Shown: positions 46,472-59,493, numbered from the stretch's first letter. The stretch: 64,000 nt of DNA from Adiantum capillus-veneris (GCA_014529385.2 CM043949.1:111269977-111333976), one strand, 5' to 3'. The notes: generated by a model not told the origin, from the sequence alone. A program made the numbers and translations.

Positions 46472-46680
46472 ACCAAGAGGATTTGTACACACAATTAATC
46501 CCAATCACTAGACAAAATATATATATTATGGTAAGCACAAAACTACAATTCCAAAGAACAATTCGTAGCCTATTTGGTCAGTCAAGATTGAATGCCATTA
46601 ACTCATCTATTAACCCTTTCATATTACCCATGATACGATATGACCATAGCCTTGATGTTTTCATATTCGTATTGTTTTGA
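46468..46680 (+). CDS. Small ORF B (70 residues), similar to ORF A
   Basis: MNQEDLYTQLIPITRQN... has the core LQFQRTIRSLFGQSRLNA, then PFILPMIRYDHSLDVFIFVLF. The order of conserved words and the hydrophobic end match ORF A. It starts inside the stop of ORF A. Function unknown. Two aligned, stop-free 70-codon frames in tandem are unlikely to be random but could be recent decay products. Confidence 0.3.
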   Translation: MNQEDLYTQLIPITRQNIYIMVSTKLQFQRTIRSLFGQSRLNAINSSINPFILPMIRYDHSLDVFIFVLF

Positions 46681-46889
46681 CATTCTCTTTTGTGTTCTTT
46701 CTTTGTGTGTGTGAGTGCAAGAGAGAAAGAGTGAGTCTTCTTTGATTGCACTTCTTTCCAAACCCTAGTCTTCATGGCATCTATGGTTTAACTCCTTCAT
46801 ATAGTTTTTGTTGAGTTCTCTCACAAACTCTCACAGCCATAAGCCCGGTGCTTTCCTAGCAAGACCGCAAATTTCTCGACAACGTGTTG

Positions 46890-47900
46890 GAAAGAATACA
46901 TCTTGATTGAAATGCAAGACATGCGGCCATGAATTCAATGGTAATGCAACTAGAATCAAAGAGCATTTGTTTAAAGTCCCAGGTAATGTGTCTGAGTGTA
47001 CGGCGCCGCAAAGAGATGTTCATGCTAGATTGCCAAAGTACGCTTGCATTGTAGAGAATAGAGCAATGGATGTTGAAATGTCATTTGTCAATGAGAGGAT
47101 AGAGCATGTGCCTACGAAAGAAAATGTTCAGACTCCCAGTCAACTTCTTTTCACAAACGTGCTTCGACTTCAGCAACAACAAATCCCAGCTCAACTAAAG
47201 CTAGTAAAGCATCATCCAATGGCCAAACATTGTATGAACCGATAGATAAGCAATGGCTGCTTGAGTTGCACTTGAAATGGATGCAAGATTTTGTGGCTTG
47301 TGGTATACCATTCAATGCTATGCGCAACCCCATATAATAATATGCTTTAATGATCACGGCCGAAAAGGGGTTTGTGCTTCCTGATTATAATAAGACTATT
47401 CGGACAAGAGGATGGGAGGATTGATTTTCATCAGCAAGTTGATAATGCTGATAGAACCGGCATGCTATAAGATCCATGGCATATACTAATGCCACTGCAC
47501 ACACAAGTGCGCCTCTATGGTGGAAGGAGTATGGTGGGGAGAAAGTGGAGCTACAACACATTGCTATTAGGGTTCTATCTATTGCAGCATCAAGTGGAAG
47601 CTGTGAGCGGAGATGGTTGGCTTTTGACTTTATGCATACTAGGAAACAAAACCGGCTTCATCCTCAATGTGCTACTGATTTGGTTTATGTTTTCTGCAAC
47701 ATGAGACTCATTCATAAGCCGGTGAACATTGCGACAAGAGCAACACAAAGCACTATGGTGTTTTTCAAACCCATGAAGCTATAACTGTGGAAGTAGATGA
47801 TGATGATGATATGGAATGGGAGATAGCTTCAGAATGCTTTGATATGGATGAAATAGATGATAGGGTTGGTTTGTTGATTGAGATGAAGATGTATGAATTA
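46890..47900 (+). pseudogene. hAT transposase remnant, core deleted
   Basis: The N-terminus has a BED-type zinc finger, MKCKTCGHEFNGNATRIKEH (46907), followed by VSECTAPQRDV. After a frame change near 47150 comes WLLELHLKWMQDFVACGIPF and MITAEKGFVLPDY, as in the region before the hAT catalytic core. The sequence then jumps almost at once to the C-terminal dimerisation domain: LWWKEYGGEKVELQHIAIRV, SSGSCERRWLAFDF, RKQNRLHPQCATDLVYV (47476-47730). It ends with an acidic EVDDDDDMEWE tail in another frame. Several hundred codons of the catalytic core are missing. hAT proteins cut and rejoin element ends; this is a deletion derivative. Terminal inverted repeats were not located. Confidence 0.85.
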
Positions 47901-47956
47901 AGGTCTATAAGTTTTTCTCGCTATGAGTGTGAAAATTATGATACTACAACATGTTC

Positions 47957-47957
<1 letters not shown>

Positions 47958-48029
<72 letters not shown>
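47958..48029. repeat. (CT)n microsatellite
   Basis: About 36 uninterrupted CT units just after the hAT remnant. Confidence 0.95.
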
Positions 48030-48033
<4 letters not shown>

Positions 48034-48298
48034 CTTTTGCAATAAGAGTCATAACTATACTTAGATACAATACAATATAGTTTTTACCGATTGAGAATAC
48101 AAAAATGGCCAGTTGAGGGGATAAATGACGAGCTGTGATTACAAAAACTATAGCCCTTCACCCAAATAGACAGGGGTAAAGTGAGCAAAGTGCTCAACCC
48201 AAAGATTGAGTCAGCTCATTGAGTAGTTTGTCTATGTCAAAATCGGCACTTTCAGGCGTAGGAGATGGGCCTAGAGGCCCTTGCTGCGAAGAACGAGC

Positions 48299-48700
48299 CT
48301 AATCTGGCAATGGACCATAGAGTTTTGCATACTGTTGCAGCTTGGCTTGGGCCTCGGATAGCTCTATCTCAAGCTCAAGGATTCTGCTCTGCAAAATATC
48401 AAGTGTCTCTCCTTGTCTTGCAAGATCTTGCACTTGGCTTCCCAATGTAATGAGTGTGTCTGATTCTTCGGAAAGCAGAACTATGGGACGTTTGCGTGGA
48501 GGCATTGGATTATTGGCATGACTTGCAATCACTTTCTCTGCAATCCGACCATGGACAATGCCAGACTTCTTGGGGTGGTCTGACCAATCCATGCGTCTCC
48601 CAGAGATGTTGTGAACATAACATTGTTGTATAAAGTAGAGTGCCATTTGATTGTTGTTTGGCATAACTCTCTCTTGATGTATGAATATTTGTAGCAACAC
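48299..48700 (-). CDS. Hypothetical coiled-coil frame (133 codons)
   Basis: The minus-strand frame MLLQIFIHQERVMPNNNQ... contains HPKKSGIVHGRIAEKVIAS and PPRKRPIVLLSEESDTL. It ends with a heptad-like helix (ILQSRILELEIELSEAQAKL). A further minus-strand frame upstream (48772-48975) contains KDLEAIAWIEEDESRLQGK. Together they could be exons or fragments of one decayed gene or element. No family is recognised and no promoter is seen. Confidence 0.3.
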   Translation of the reverse strand: MLLQIFIHQERVMPNNNQMALYFIQQCYVHNISGRRMDWSDHPKKSGIVHGRIAEKVIASHANNPMPPRKRPIVLLSEESDTLITLGSQVQDLARQGETLDILQSRILELEIELSEAQAKLQQYAKLYGPLPD

Positions 48701-49570
48701 TCATATGCTCATCCTTTGCACTGCAAATCCGATAGCTTTATAGGCACTGATTCCTTGGAATTGCTGCTGATTCAAAATAAATGTTGGCACACAAAGTGAC
48801 TTGGACCTAGTTTAGTGCACTTCTTAAGGCTTAGAGGCTTGCCTTGCAACCTAGACTCATCCTCTTCAATCCATGCAATAGCTTCGAGATCTTTCTCCTG
48901 ACCATAACTTTCTCTCTCTTCTTTATAGATGGCTTGTGCTTTGTTGTGGTTAAGTTCTTCTTCCATAAGTGTCAATCAAGCAAACATGTCATCATGAGAA
49001 AGATTTTTTGTAAAGTTAACATCTTATAACTTTCAAATCTTCAAAGAAATAGACAAGATATCTTAATCTTGCAGCAATAAAGAGACATAATATTTATCGC
49101 CTTGTTGTTAGAAAGAGTTAAGATAATTTGATCTATTATAAAATTTAAGAGTGCAACTAAAGAGGACCATAAACTATTCATCACTTCAATCATCACTTGG
49201 TCATAGACCAAAAATCATTACAATGTCATTGCGCACTCTATGGGCACCATTTAGACATAGGGAAAAATCAAAAGCGTTATGTCGGGCTAAGGGATTGTTT
49301 CGCTTGCCACTCTCAAGGTGGGTAAGTACATTGCCTTAAAAATCCCTTTTGTTTTGCTCTTGTGGCATTTCCATGCACTTCAAGAGCCGTTTACAAGTAT
49401 GACACATGGAGTAAATATCCATGGCTTTATTCTAGGGAGGGGGATTAGTAGATATGAATTCTGGGGTAGCCCATGGAAAATCTCTCTCACTCTATTTTCT
49501 AGTTTCTAGTTGCAAGTTGCGGAGAGGAGGAAAATATGTCGTTGTTTTGGTCTTTGTACACGACCCCCAA

Positions 49571-50582
49571 TGTAATGGAATTTGCCTATTCAATTTGAGA
49601 GAAGCGGAATTTAATGAGAGTACTTTCAAGAAATGATTTTGTGAGCATAGCGGGTTGACATAATTGAAGATAGCAACATAATCATAGAAATTAGTTAACT
49701 TGGCAGAGACAATACTTTTGCAAGAGAGAGAGTTTAGAGAACATGACAACAGTTGAGGACCAGATTTATGTGGAGCCGGTCCCCCCTCCAATAGGCATTT
49801 GTATTATGATTTCTCCCATAAAGAGAGACTTGTTACAATACATTCTTTGTGTTCCTTGTGACCTAGGTGATGCCATGAATATGGAAGGCTTCATGCATCA
49901 CAAACATAACGTAAACTTGAAGAAAGCTTTAACTATCCCAAGACTCAGTCCAAAGACCTCAAACACCTTTGAAGGTGGAGAGAGCTAGCAGGGAATGAGG
50001 GTAGGGAAGAGGAAGAAGAAACATTTCGTAGGAGAAAGACTTAGTTCCTCACTTATCATACTCTTGTTGCTAGCATACATAATAGCATAGTAATGAAGAA
50101 GAAATAGATGGCAAGCTCAAGCATTGAATCATGGCTCTTGGATGGATTTGCACTCCATAGCCAAGAGTGTTGGTGTAGGCTCTCAACCTCTACTTGCTTG
50201 GAGAGGAAGCTCTTGCACTTTGCATAGCACACCATGAGAGTGTTTGTGGGTTTGTGTGGGTGAGTATACCCCCTAAGCACCCCCCTAGCTTGCTTGGGTC
50301 GACCCCCCCTTGTAGCTCATGCTTGAAGCTCATTGGACCCTTCCAGGCCTAGCCAATCACAAGCAGGAGCCATTACAAGCAATAGGGGTAGCCTTGGGAC
50401 AAGTGTCCCCCTTTCCCCTTTGAGAGAGAGGACTTGATAAATGCAAAATCAATTAATTAAATATCCTAAATTATCATTAGACCCCTTGGGTGGCCAACCA
50501 ATAGTCCTCAGGCACACCATGAGGGCAACATGAGGAGGAACTTGACAAGTGTCCTTGCTGCCTCTTCAAGCTGGGGCTTCCC

Positions 50583-50623
<41 letters not shown>

Positions 50624-51218
50624 CTCTCTCATCCCCCCCCCCCCCCCCTGTAGGCTCACCCCCCTCCTTTTAGGGATCTTTTTGACTTTGGATGAGCAAG
50701 CCCCTTAGTCATCAAGCATGACTAAGCACTTGAAGTAGGGGGTGTTCCCACAAGCATCTCAGGCAAGCTTCTCAAGGCACCTCAAGCACCTTAATCATGC
50801 ACCAAGTCAAGCACCTCAAGCATGGAGCCAGTCAAGCACCTCAAGCATCTTAATCAAGACCTCAAGCATTACAAGCACCTCAGGCTGGACAAGCACCTCA
50901 AGCACGACAAGCACCTCGAGCTTGGGCCGGGTTCCCACCTCAAGCTCAGCCCTAGCTTACCTAAGGTCAAAGGACTTTTACACACATTATTGGAGGTCTT
51001 CAATGAAGCTAACCCTAAGGTCTTATGCTCCATTGGTTAGCCTTGCTCTTGATAGACCGTCTTCCATTTGGGCCCCTTTACTGTTGGCCCCGTGTTGAGA
51101 TAGATCTATAAGCACATATCTATATCTTCACACTTGTTCCTGTTTATTCTCCCACATTAAGTGATCAATTTAATATGAGAAAATCATTTGGGTTGGTTAG
51201 ATATTAGATTTTATGACA
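49571..51218 (-). mobile_element. Element 3, 3' LTR (reverse orientation)
   Basis: 1648 bp, plus-strand start TGTAATGGAATTTGCC, end GATTTTATGACA. It carries a (GT)n expansion at about 50586-50622 and a C-run at about 50632-50648 that the 5' LTR has only in short form. Target duplication CCCAA precedes it (49566-49570). Confidence 0.95.
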
Positions 51219-51556
51219 TTATCTCTCTCTTGAAATCATAGTCGTCCTCGACTATGAGGTAGAAGAGATAAAGCCTTAGTCATTAGTCAATCGTACTTAG
51301 CGGGTAGAGGATCCCTTTTTTACCCTACGACATCTTTCCAAGATGGATGACTAATCCATTTGGTGCTTGGGAGACATAGCTGTTGCAAGCATGTTTCCCA
51401 AAGTAGAGTGACAAATTCTACTTGGTGTTTGAGAGACGTCGTCATCACAAACATGATTCTAAGCATGCATACTAGTTAAATTTGTGCACAATTAAAAAGA
51501 GGATTAGTATTATAAGACGAAAACATGAGTCATTTAAAAGAGAGTTGTACATTTGC

Positions 51557-54500
51557 TTACTCTAATGTAGCATTGTAAGCATTGACAAGGTTCATACTAT
51601 CCTTAAGTTGTACTCCTTGCATCCATTTAGCATCTTCAAAAGGATAATTTTTGAACTTAATAAGATAATGTCGGATTATCTTACCATGTCCTAGTACCTT
51701 GTCTTCATGCCGAAGGACAGATTCAGGTTGTAGCACCTCTTCTTGGTCTTCAACTTTGGGAGGGTCTTCAATAATTGGTTCAGTTGGTGGCTCTCTTTTG
51801 TAGGGCTTAAGTAGGCTTACATGAAAGGAATTGTGTATAAGCCAATGGTTGGGCAACTTGAGTTGAGAAGCCGTCTCATTGATGGGCTTCAAGATTTGGA
51901 AAGGACCATAGTATCTTTTTGCTAGTTTAGCATAATACTTTTGATGGCCCGTAGGATTTTTGCCCGTCGTTTGCCTTAATCGAGCCTTAGGAAACTTGAG
52001 TAAGACCCAATCATTTTTTTTGAACATTAAGGCTCTTCTCTGCTTATCAGCAGCAGCTTTTTGCCTTTGTTGAGAGATGGCTATAGCCTCCCTAATCTTT
52101 TGAAAAGATTCTTGTAAGTCACGGCTATACTCATCGGCGGCGAAGATCTTCCCATGTACTTTGAGTAGCAAGGGACTTTTAGGTCTTCCCTCTATGATCT
52201 CGAAAGGTGCTTTCCCCGTAGAAGTATGTACAGTATTATTGTAGGCATACTCTACTAGAGGTAAATACTTTTCCCATTGTGAGCGTTGATCTACTTCGGT
52301 AACATAAGTCTTGAGTATATCGAGTATCGTAAGATTGGCTATCTCACTTTGGCCATCCGTTTGTGGGTGATAGGCCGAAGAGAAATTCAATCTTGTTCCT
52401 AGATTTTCAAAGAGACCTTTCTAGAAATTACTGGTCATTCTAGGATCTCTATCTGACACGATGGATGTGGGTAATCCATGGTGCTTGAAAATCTGAGATA
52501 TGAAGAGAGTTGCCATTTGATGTGCCTTAATAGTCTTTTTGACAGGAATAAAATGTGCTTGCTTGATAAACCTGTCAACTATTGTCCATATTCCTGTATT
52601 CCCATGTATAGACTTGGGTAATCCAAAGATGAAATCCATGGATATACTCTCCCATGGTGAATTTGGAGTAGGCAATGGCTGGAGTAATCCAGGTTGCTTC
52701 CCTCTATCATACTTGGTCTTTTGGCATACTACACATTTTGAAACATACTCTTGTATGTCCACTTTCATGGTAGGCCAATAGAAATACGTCTCTACTCCTC
52801 GGAGAGTAGGTTGAATACCTCTATGCCCTGCATATGGAGGAGCATGGGATTCATACATAGCCTTCTCACGAAGGGAATGGGTAACACATAGCCTATTGCC
52901 GTGGAGAAGATAACCATCCTGCAAGGTGAATGGTTCCTCTTTCTTCCCAAAAGCAAGGGCTGACATTATGTCTCTAGAGTCAGGGTCAGTAGCATACTCA
53001 TCTATCATAGAGGATAGATCATTGTGAGTAGCTATAGACACTGCATTAACTTTTGGTCGTCGTGAAAGTGCATCGGCAACCTGATTGTGCTTATCAGCTA
53101 TGTGAGCAATATGGAAATTAAATTGCGAAAGAAAATTTGCCCACCTCATTTGTTTGTCGGAAAGTTTGGTTTGCTTCATGAAATACTTGAGACTTTGGTG
53201 GTCGGTTCGTAGGATAAATGGAGTCCCCAATAGGTAGTGCTTCCATGTATCTAGGGCATGTAGAACAGCTAAAAGTTTGGTTTGCGTCATGAAATACTTG
53301 AGACTTTGGTGGTCGGTTCGTAGGATAAATGGAGTCCCCAATAGGTAGTGCTTCCATGTATCTAGGGCATGTAGAACAGCTAAAAGTTCTTTCTCATAAA
53401 TGCCCAAGACTCGTTCATCACTATTGAGCCTTCGGCTCTCATATGCTATGGCATGCCCTTCTTGAAGCAAAACCGCTCCAAGGCAATCACCACACGCATC
53501 ACATTGGACCTCAAATGGCTTTGAGAGATCCGGAAGCACGAGGACTGGTTGGGAAGTAAGCTTCTCTTTGAGTTTTTCAAAAGCATTTTTCTCCTTAGCA
53601 GTCCATACAAACTTAACGTTCTTTTTTGTTAAGTCGTGTAGTGGTCCTGCTACTTGAGAGAATTTTTCTATGAAGCGTCTATAGTATGCACACATACCAA
53701 TAAAGCTTCTTAGCTCATGTAGATTCCTTGGGTTAGGCCATGATTTTATTACCTCTAGCTTTGATGGATCCATACGAATACCATCGTGAGAGATAATATG
53801 ACCTAGATATTGAATCTCTTGAAGGAAGAATTCACTTTTCTTTTGGTTGAGAAAAAGTTTGTTCTCCCTCAAGGCTTGAAAAATAACTTGGAGATATTGC
53901 TTATGTTCCTCCAAAGATTTGGAGTAGATGATGATATCATCAAAGAACACTCCAGTGAATTTATGATATGGTCTAAAAATTTTCTCCATGAGACGATTGA
54001 AAGTAGCTGGTGCATTAGTCAAGCCAAAAGGCATGAGTAGATATTCAGAAAGACCAAATGTTGTGCGAAACGCGGTCTTTAGGATATCTTCATCCACTAT
54101 CCTTATTTGATGATAGCCACTCTTAAGGTCAATCCTACTGAAGTAGGTAGAGCCTTGTAGCTTATCAAACAGATCTTCTACCCGAGGCACGGGAAATCTG
54201 TTTTTGATAGTGATATGGTTTAGTGCTCGATAGTCCACACACATACGGTATGTACCATCTTTCTTTTGCACTAAAAGGACTGGAGAACAAAAGGGAGAGG
54301 AAATAGGCCTCACCATCCCTTTGTCTACCAATTCCTGTACTTGCCTCATTATCTCCTCTTGTTGAGCTTGTGAGACTCGATAAGGAGGTTTGTTAGGCGG
54401 TGAGCTTCCTGGAAGGAGCTCAATACGATGGTCATCATCCCCTCGTTTTGGAGGTAGGTCCATAGGGATATCATCGATGAACACATCTTGGAATCATTTT

Positions 54501-56457
54501 AGAAAAGTAGACAAGTCTAACTCTTCTTGATTCCTATCATTTTCATTTGATGAAACATTATTAGCTTTTAGAGACTCTTTGACATAAATCATGTACGTAG
54601 AAACTGAGCTCTTCATTGATTTATCAAAAGAAAGATGATTTACAAGTGGAATAGTGCGACCACGCTCACTAGCATCTATATACATGTTCTTTCCCCTGTA
54701 GGTGAAGTAAATTCTCCTTTCAAGGAACTTCATGTTGGCAGCCATGCGATCAAACCATGGTGCCCCTAGGATAACATCCTGATGTTGGAGAGGAGAGATG
54801 AAGAAGTCTTCTTTGTCGACATAGCTTTGGACATGAAGCCTCAACTTCCCAATCAAGGGAGTAACAGAGGCATGTTGTCCCTTGAAAGCTGCATCGGTTG
54901 TTACTATATCTCCCATCTCAAAAGCTTGAATACCCAACTTGGGGGCCAACTCTATTGATATGAAGTTGAGAGGAGAGCCTGGGTCAAACAAGATGAAGGC
55001 ATCATGCTCTCTTACCTTTCCCCACGCATAGGAAAGTGATGATCCTTTGCAATGACCATCCTCTTTTGGAGCTTCGATGGTGGAAGCCCTAGGAGTCTCA
55101 TTGCGAGTATTCTTCTTGGGGCAAGAACGATAGCCATGTCCTTGCTCTCCACACTTGAAACACTTATGGTCCTTGCGAAAAGCTTCAAGCTCTTCAGGAG
55201 AGAGTTTGTTTTTACCTTTGTAAACTCCCTTCTCCTTGGACCGATTGTTGTTGTTGTTGTTGTTGTTGTTGAAAGTGCCTTGGGAATTATTTTGAGCATT
55301 GGATTTCCCCTTTGCATCATTTTTATCTTTGTTTTCCATGGGCTTGACATTACGTCTAGCCCCTTGATGGAAATTGATGCGTGAAGCAACCATGGTGTGA
55401 TGGATTACTTCGGTAATAGTACCAGGCCGTTGAGAGTTGATGTATTCGGCCATCTCTTCAGGTAATCCCGCACAGAATTGTTGTCTTTGCTCGGCAAAGT
55501 CTATCTTTTGAAAGACAGTAGCTTTGAGATGTAAATCCCAAAACTTGTCTACATACTTGTTGATAGACTCATGAGAGAGAAGCTTCAAGCCGCGCCATTC
55601 GGTAAGAACTTTATCTTTAGTATCGCTTGGAAGAAATTGCTTCATGATGGAAACTCGTAGAGTTTTCCATGTCTTTGGGGCTTCTCCATTGCCACGAAGG
55701 CTAGCCCACCATTGACGAGCTGATTTTTGGAAGTGCATAGCTACATGGCGTAGCTTGGAGGAGTCTATGAAGCCCTCATCCCCAAAGGCCGCATCAAATT
55801 GTTGGATGAAGGCCAACACTTTGTCGGTAGCACCAAAGGTGCCATCGTAGGTGAGAAAAGAGATACTCTTTCCTCCCTCCTTGAACTTCTTTAGCTTTTG
55901 TGACCTTCACCATGCAGGAAATGATTTGCAATGTCCTCCCCTCTTGTATTCTCTAGGAGAATAGCCATAACTTTCATCGGAGAGGAGGAAGGTGAAGAAG
56001 AAGGAGAAGAGGGTGACCTCTTCCTAGCCCTTTTCTTCCTTTGTTTCCTCTCTTGCCTTTCAGAGTGATGAGGAGAAGGACTATAGGTTGCTCTTTTCCT
56101 CTTGGGAGGAGTAGGCGATCTTCTAGACCGCCGTCTTCGTGGAGCCACATCTTCAGAAGAACCTAGACTGTCATTGCTTTCTTTCTCTTTGGATTCCTCC
56201 TCTCGAATGGGAGAGAGTCTTCTTTTGGGGGTCTCTTCAAGAGGCCTCCTAAGCTCTCTCTCCTCTGGGAGAGGAAGGGAAATTCCATAAGCACGAAGTT
56301 CTTGAGTAACTTCGGCTTGCAAAGCAGGGTTGCCCATAGCTTGCTGCAACCTAGCGACGAGATAATTCACAAACATGGGAGCATCATCATTAGCACCTTC
56401 ATGTGCGAAATCAAAGCTATCAATGTTCATTCTACTCTCTTGATTATTGTCAGCCAT
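51557..56457 (-). pseudogene. Element 3 gag-pol polyprotein, multiply broken
   Basis: The minus-strand start is ATG 56457 (MADNNQESRM, as in element 1). A 1-nt deletion in the Ser-rich stretch near 55980 ends the Gag N-terminus. The correct frame then continues through the Gag domain, an enlarged Asn run (9 Asn), the CCHC knuckle and LFDPGS protease to TGA at 54494-54496 (GGA in element 1). The frame continues with RT (FFDD), RNase H containing a 37-codon tandem duplication, the integrase zinc site and both Asp to TAG at 52421-52423. It stays open beyond the TAG (52420-51557) through the catalytic Glu, GPF module and chromodomain-like tail. Domain order and length otherwise match element 1. 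The TAG and the D-P-G protease motif are shared with element 1; the TGA, Gag shift and duplication are private. Confidence 0.95.
53161..53382 (-). repeat. 111-bp in-frame tandem duplication in RNase H
   Basis: Units 53161-53271 and 53272-53382 differ by one base (TTGCTTCATG versus TTGCGTCATG, Lys versus Thr). The protein repeats LLAVLHALDTWKHYL through KYFM(T/K)QTK, so the third acidic residue of RNase H (RTDHQ) occurs twice. Confidence 0.95.
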
Positions 56458-56858
56458 GTTAACAAAATTTATGTTTATACTTAGTGTATGCTTTGGCAGT
56501 TCAAAATCTTAGTTGCCACTCCTCTTAGCCTTTGAAAATCGGCTCTTAAGTATCTACACCCACGGCTCAAAGTGGTTAATTATAGAGAGTAGAGGAGTAG
56601 GTCTAACATAGTAGAGTTGCCAAGGGTTAGCTCCTTTCGGACTTCTTATGGCTCAATAATGGTAAAGCCGTAGGCAAGTCTAGAAAGACTCCATTATTAA
56701 GTCCAAAGCTCTCGAGGTGTGCACCATCCCCCACATAGTGGGCTCAACAAAACCGATAATAGATCCCAATTCCACTTACTCTATTATAATTAACAACATC
56801 AACCATTTATAGGCTACTTAAGGACCTCTCTTCTTAAGCAAGAAAACAGAAACCAAAT

Positions 56859-56870
56859 GCTCTGATACCA
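56859..56870 (-). other. Element 3 primer binding site
   Basis: GCTCTGATACCA on the plus strand is TGGTATCAGAGC on the minus strand, next to the 5' LTR. Confidence 0.95.
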
Positions 56871-56871
56871 A

Positions 56872-58496
56872 TGTAATGGAATTTGCCTATTCAATTTGAG
56901 AGTAGCGGAATTTAATGAGAGTACTTTCAAGAAATAATTTTGTGAGCATAGCGGGTTGACATATTTGAAGATAGCAACATAATCATAGCAATTAGTTAAC
57001 TTGGAAGAGACAATACTTTTGCAAGAGAGAGAGTTTAGAGAACATGACAACAGTTGAGGACCGGATTTATGTGGAGCCGGTCCCCCCTCCAATAGGCATT
57101 TGTATTATGATTTCTCCCATAAAGAGAGACTTGTTACAATACAGTCTTTGTGTTCCTTGTGACGTAGGTGATGCCATCAAGATGGAAGGCTTCATGCATC
57201 ACAAACATAACATAAACTTGAAGAAAGCTTTAACTATCCCAAGCCTCAGTCCCAAGACCTCAAACACCTTCGAAGGTGGAGAGAGCTAGCAGGGAATGAG
57301 GGTAGGGAAGAGAAAGAAGAAACATTTCGTAGGAGAAAGACTTAGTTCCTCACTTATCATACTCTTGTTGCTAGCATACATAATAGCATAGTAATAAATA
57401 AGAAATAAATGGAAAGCTCAAGCATAGAAGCATGGCTCTTGGATGGATTTGCACTCCATAGCCAAGAGTGTTGGTGTAGGCTCTCAACCTCTACTTGCTT
57501 GGAGAGGGAGCTCTTGCACTTTGCATAGCACACCATGAGAGTGTTTGTGAGTGTGTGTGGGTGAGTATACCCCCTAAGCACCCCCCTAGCTTGCTTGGGT
57601 CGACCCCCCCTTGTAGCTCATGCTTGAAGCTCATTGGACCCTTCCAGGCCTAGCCAATCACAAGCAGGAGCCATTACAAGCAACAGGGGTAGCCTTGGGA
57701 CAAGTGTCCCCCTTTCCCCTTTGAGAGAGAGGACTTGATAAATGAAAAATCAATTAATTAAATATCCTAAATTATCATTAGACCCCTTGGGTGGCCAACC
57801 AATAGGCTTCAGGCACACCATGAGGGCAACATGAGGAGGAACTTGACAAGTGTCCTTGCTGCCTCTTCAAGCTGGGGCTTCCCTTGTGTGTGTGTGTGTG
57901 AGTGTTCTCTCTTATCCCCCCCCCTTGTAGGCTTGCCCCCCTCCTTGTAGGGATCTTTTTGACTTTGGATGAGCAAGCCCCTTAGTCATCAAGCATGACT
58001 AAGCACTTGAAGTAGGGGGTGTTCCCACAAGCATCTCAGGAAAGCTTCTCAAGGCACCTCAAGCACCTTAATCATGCACCAAGTCAAGCACCTCAAGCAT
58101 GGAGCCAGTCAAGCACCTCAAGCATCTTAATCAAGCACCTCAAGCATGACAAGCACCTCAAGCAGGACAAGCACCTCAAGCACGACAAGCACCTCGAGCT
58201 TGGGCCGGGTTCCCACCTCAAGCTCAGTCCTAGCTTACCTAAGGTCAAAGGACTTTTACACACATTATTGGAGGTCTTCAATGAAGCTAACCCTAAGGTC
58301 TTATGCTCCATTGGTTAGCCTTGCTCTTGATAGACCATCTCCCATTTGGGCCCCTTTACTGTTGGCCCCGTGTTGAGATAGATCTATAAGCACATATCTA
58401 TATCTTAACACTTGTTCCTGTTTATTCTCCCACATTAAGTGATCAATTTAATATGAGAAAATCATTTGGGTTGGTTAGATATTAGATTTTATGACA
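56872..58496 (-). mobile_element. Element 3, 5' LTR (reverse orientation)
   Basis: 1625 bp, colinear with the 3' LTR but with shorter (GT)n and C tracts and a slightly different minisatellite. Several substitutions separate the pair, more than in element 1. Confidence 0.95.
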
Positions 58497-58501
58497 CCCA
58501 A

Positions 58502-59493
58502 TCCACAATGCTTGCATAGACCCCTTTATGTCCAAAGTGAAGCATCATGTTGCAGGAGTGAAGATCATTGTGGAGAAAGTCGTGTGTCTCTAGTTACTTC
58601 AAGGTCTGATGAAGAGAGTTTATTATCTGCAAAATGTTATTTTGGAACAACTATAGCTGAGACTGATCGAGTGCAAGAGTGACACTAGCAGGAGTCTCTA
58701 CTCTAACCGTAGTCTCTGGCTCTGAAGTAGTATCGAAAAGACTTCTACTCTCGCGCGCTTTGCTGCTCTTTCCAGCTTTCCCTTGCTCTTGAACTTAGTA
58801 TACAACTATTGTACAAGTTGTATGCAAGTAACTACGCTGGCAAAGTAATTATTTCACGGTTTTCTAGATCCTGAAAAATATTCGCAATCTGTCCAATAGA
58901 ATGCTTGACCATGTTTGATAATGAACCTGAGGTTATTAAAGATATGTAAAATGCATTCTGGGGTGTAAATGCGTGCTGAAGCTTCTCAAAGACAGACTTT
59001 GATAAAGTGTTTGTGAATTGGTAATACTCTTTCGGAGTTGAGGGGTTTAGGAAATGACGAAGCTCAAGCTCTAACATGTGATGAAAGTGACGTATCAAGA
59101 CGAAGTTTTGGTGATTTTTTCCAGCTTAATATCCGCCATATCTTCAAGATATAATTTTATAACATAAATGTTCTCAGAGAAGAGGAAAAACTATCAAATT
59201 TGTGTCATGTTTGTTAATCCAGATTTCATACACAATTTGACTTAATTCATAGCAAGTGACGATATATTATGATTGCAATACATACATTGTACAATAGAGA
59301 GGAGAATACACAAAGAGAGAGATGGAGAGAGGTGAACAGACCAAGAGTGTGAGGTACACTCGTCACAAGAACTGGACCCTGTTATGTGTGCTACATAATA
59401 CACTTAAATGATCGGAGCGTGAAAGTGGGAAACCCAATTGGTGTGAGGTACACTCAACACAAGTCTTGGACGTTGTTGTAATGTTGATTGATA
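58502..59493. other. Unassigned flank of element 3
   Basis: No recognisable gene. A minus-strand frame of 88 codons at 58832-59098 (MIRHFHHMLELELRHF...) has no assigned family. A GTGAGGTACACTC.(T/A)CACAAG motif recurs at about 59350 and 59443. Confidence 0.4.

Larger units (their letters stand above)
49571..58496 (-). mobile_element. Element 3: complete gypsy insertion with broken coding
   Basis: 8926-bp minus-strand element with 5' LTR 56872-58496, PBS 56859-56870, gag-pol 56457-51557 and 3' LTR 49571-51218. The target duplication CCCAA is perfect (49566-49570 and 58497-58501). It is of the same family as elements 1 and 2 and inserted into unrelated sequence. Confidence 0.95.

Noticed and set aside
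50477..50659. Thr-His repeat frame in the element 3 LTR
   Set aside because: Translation of the (GT)n expansion.
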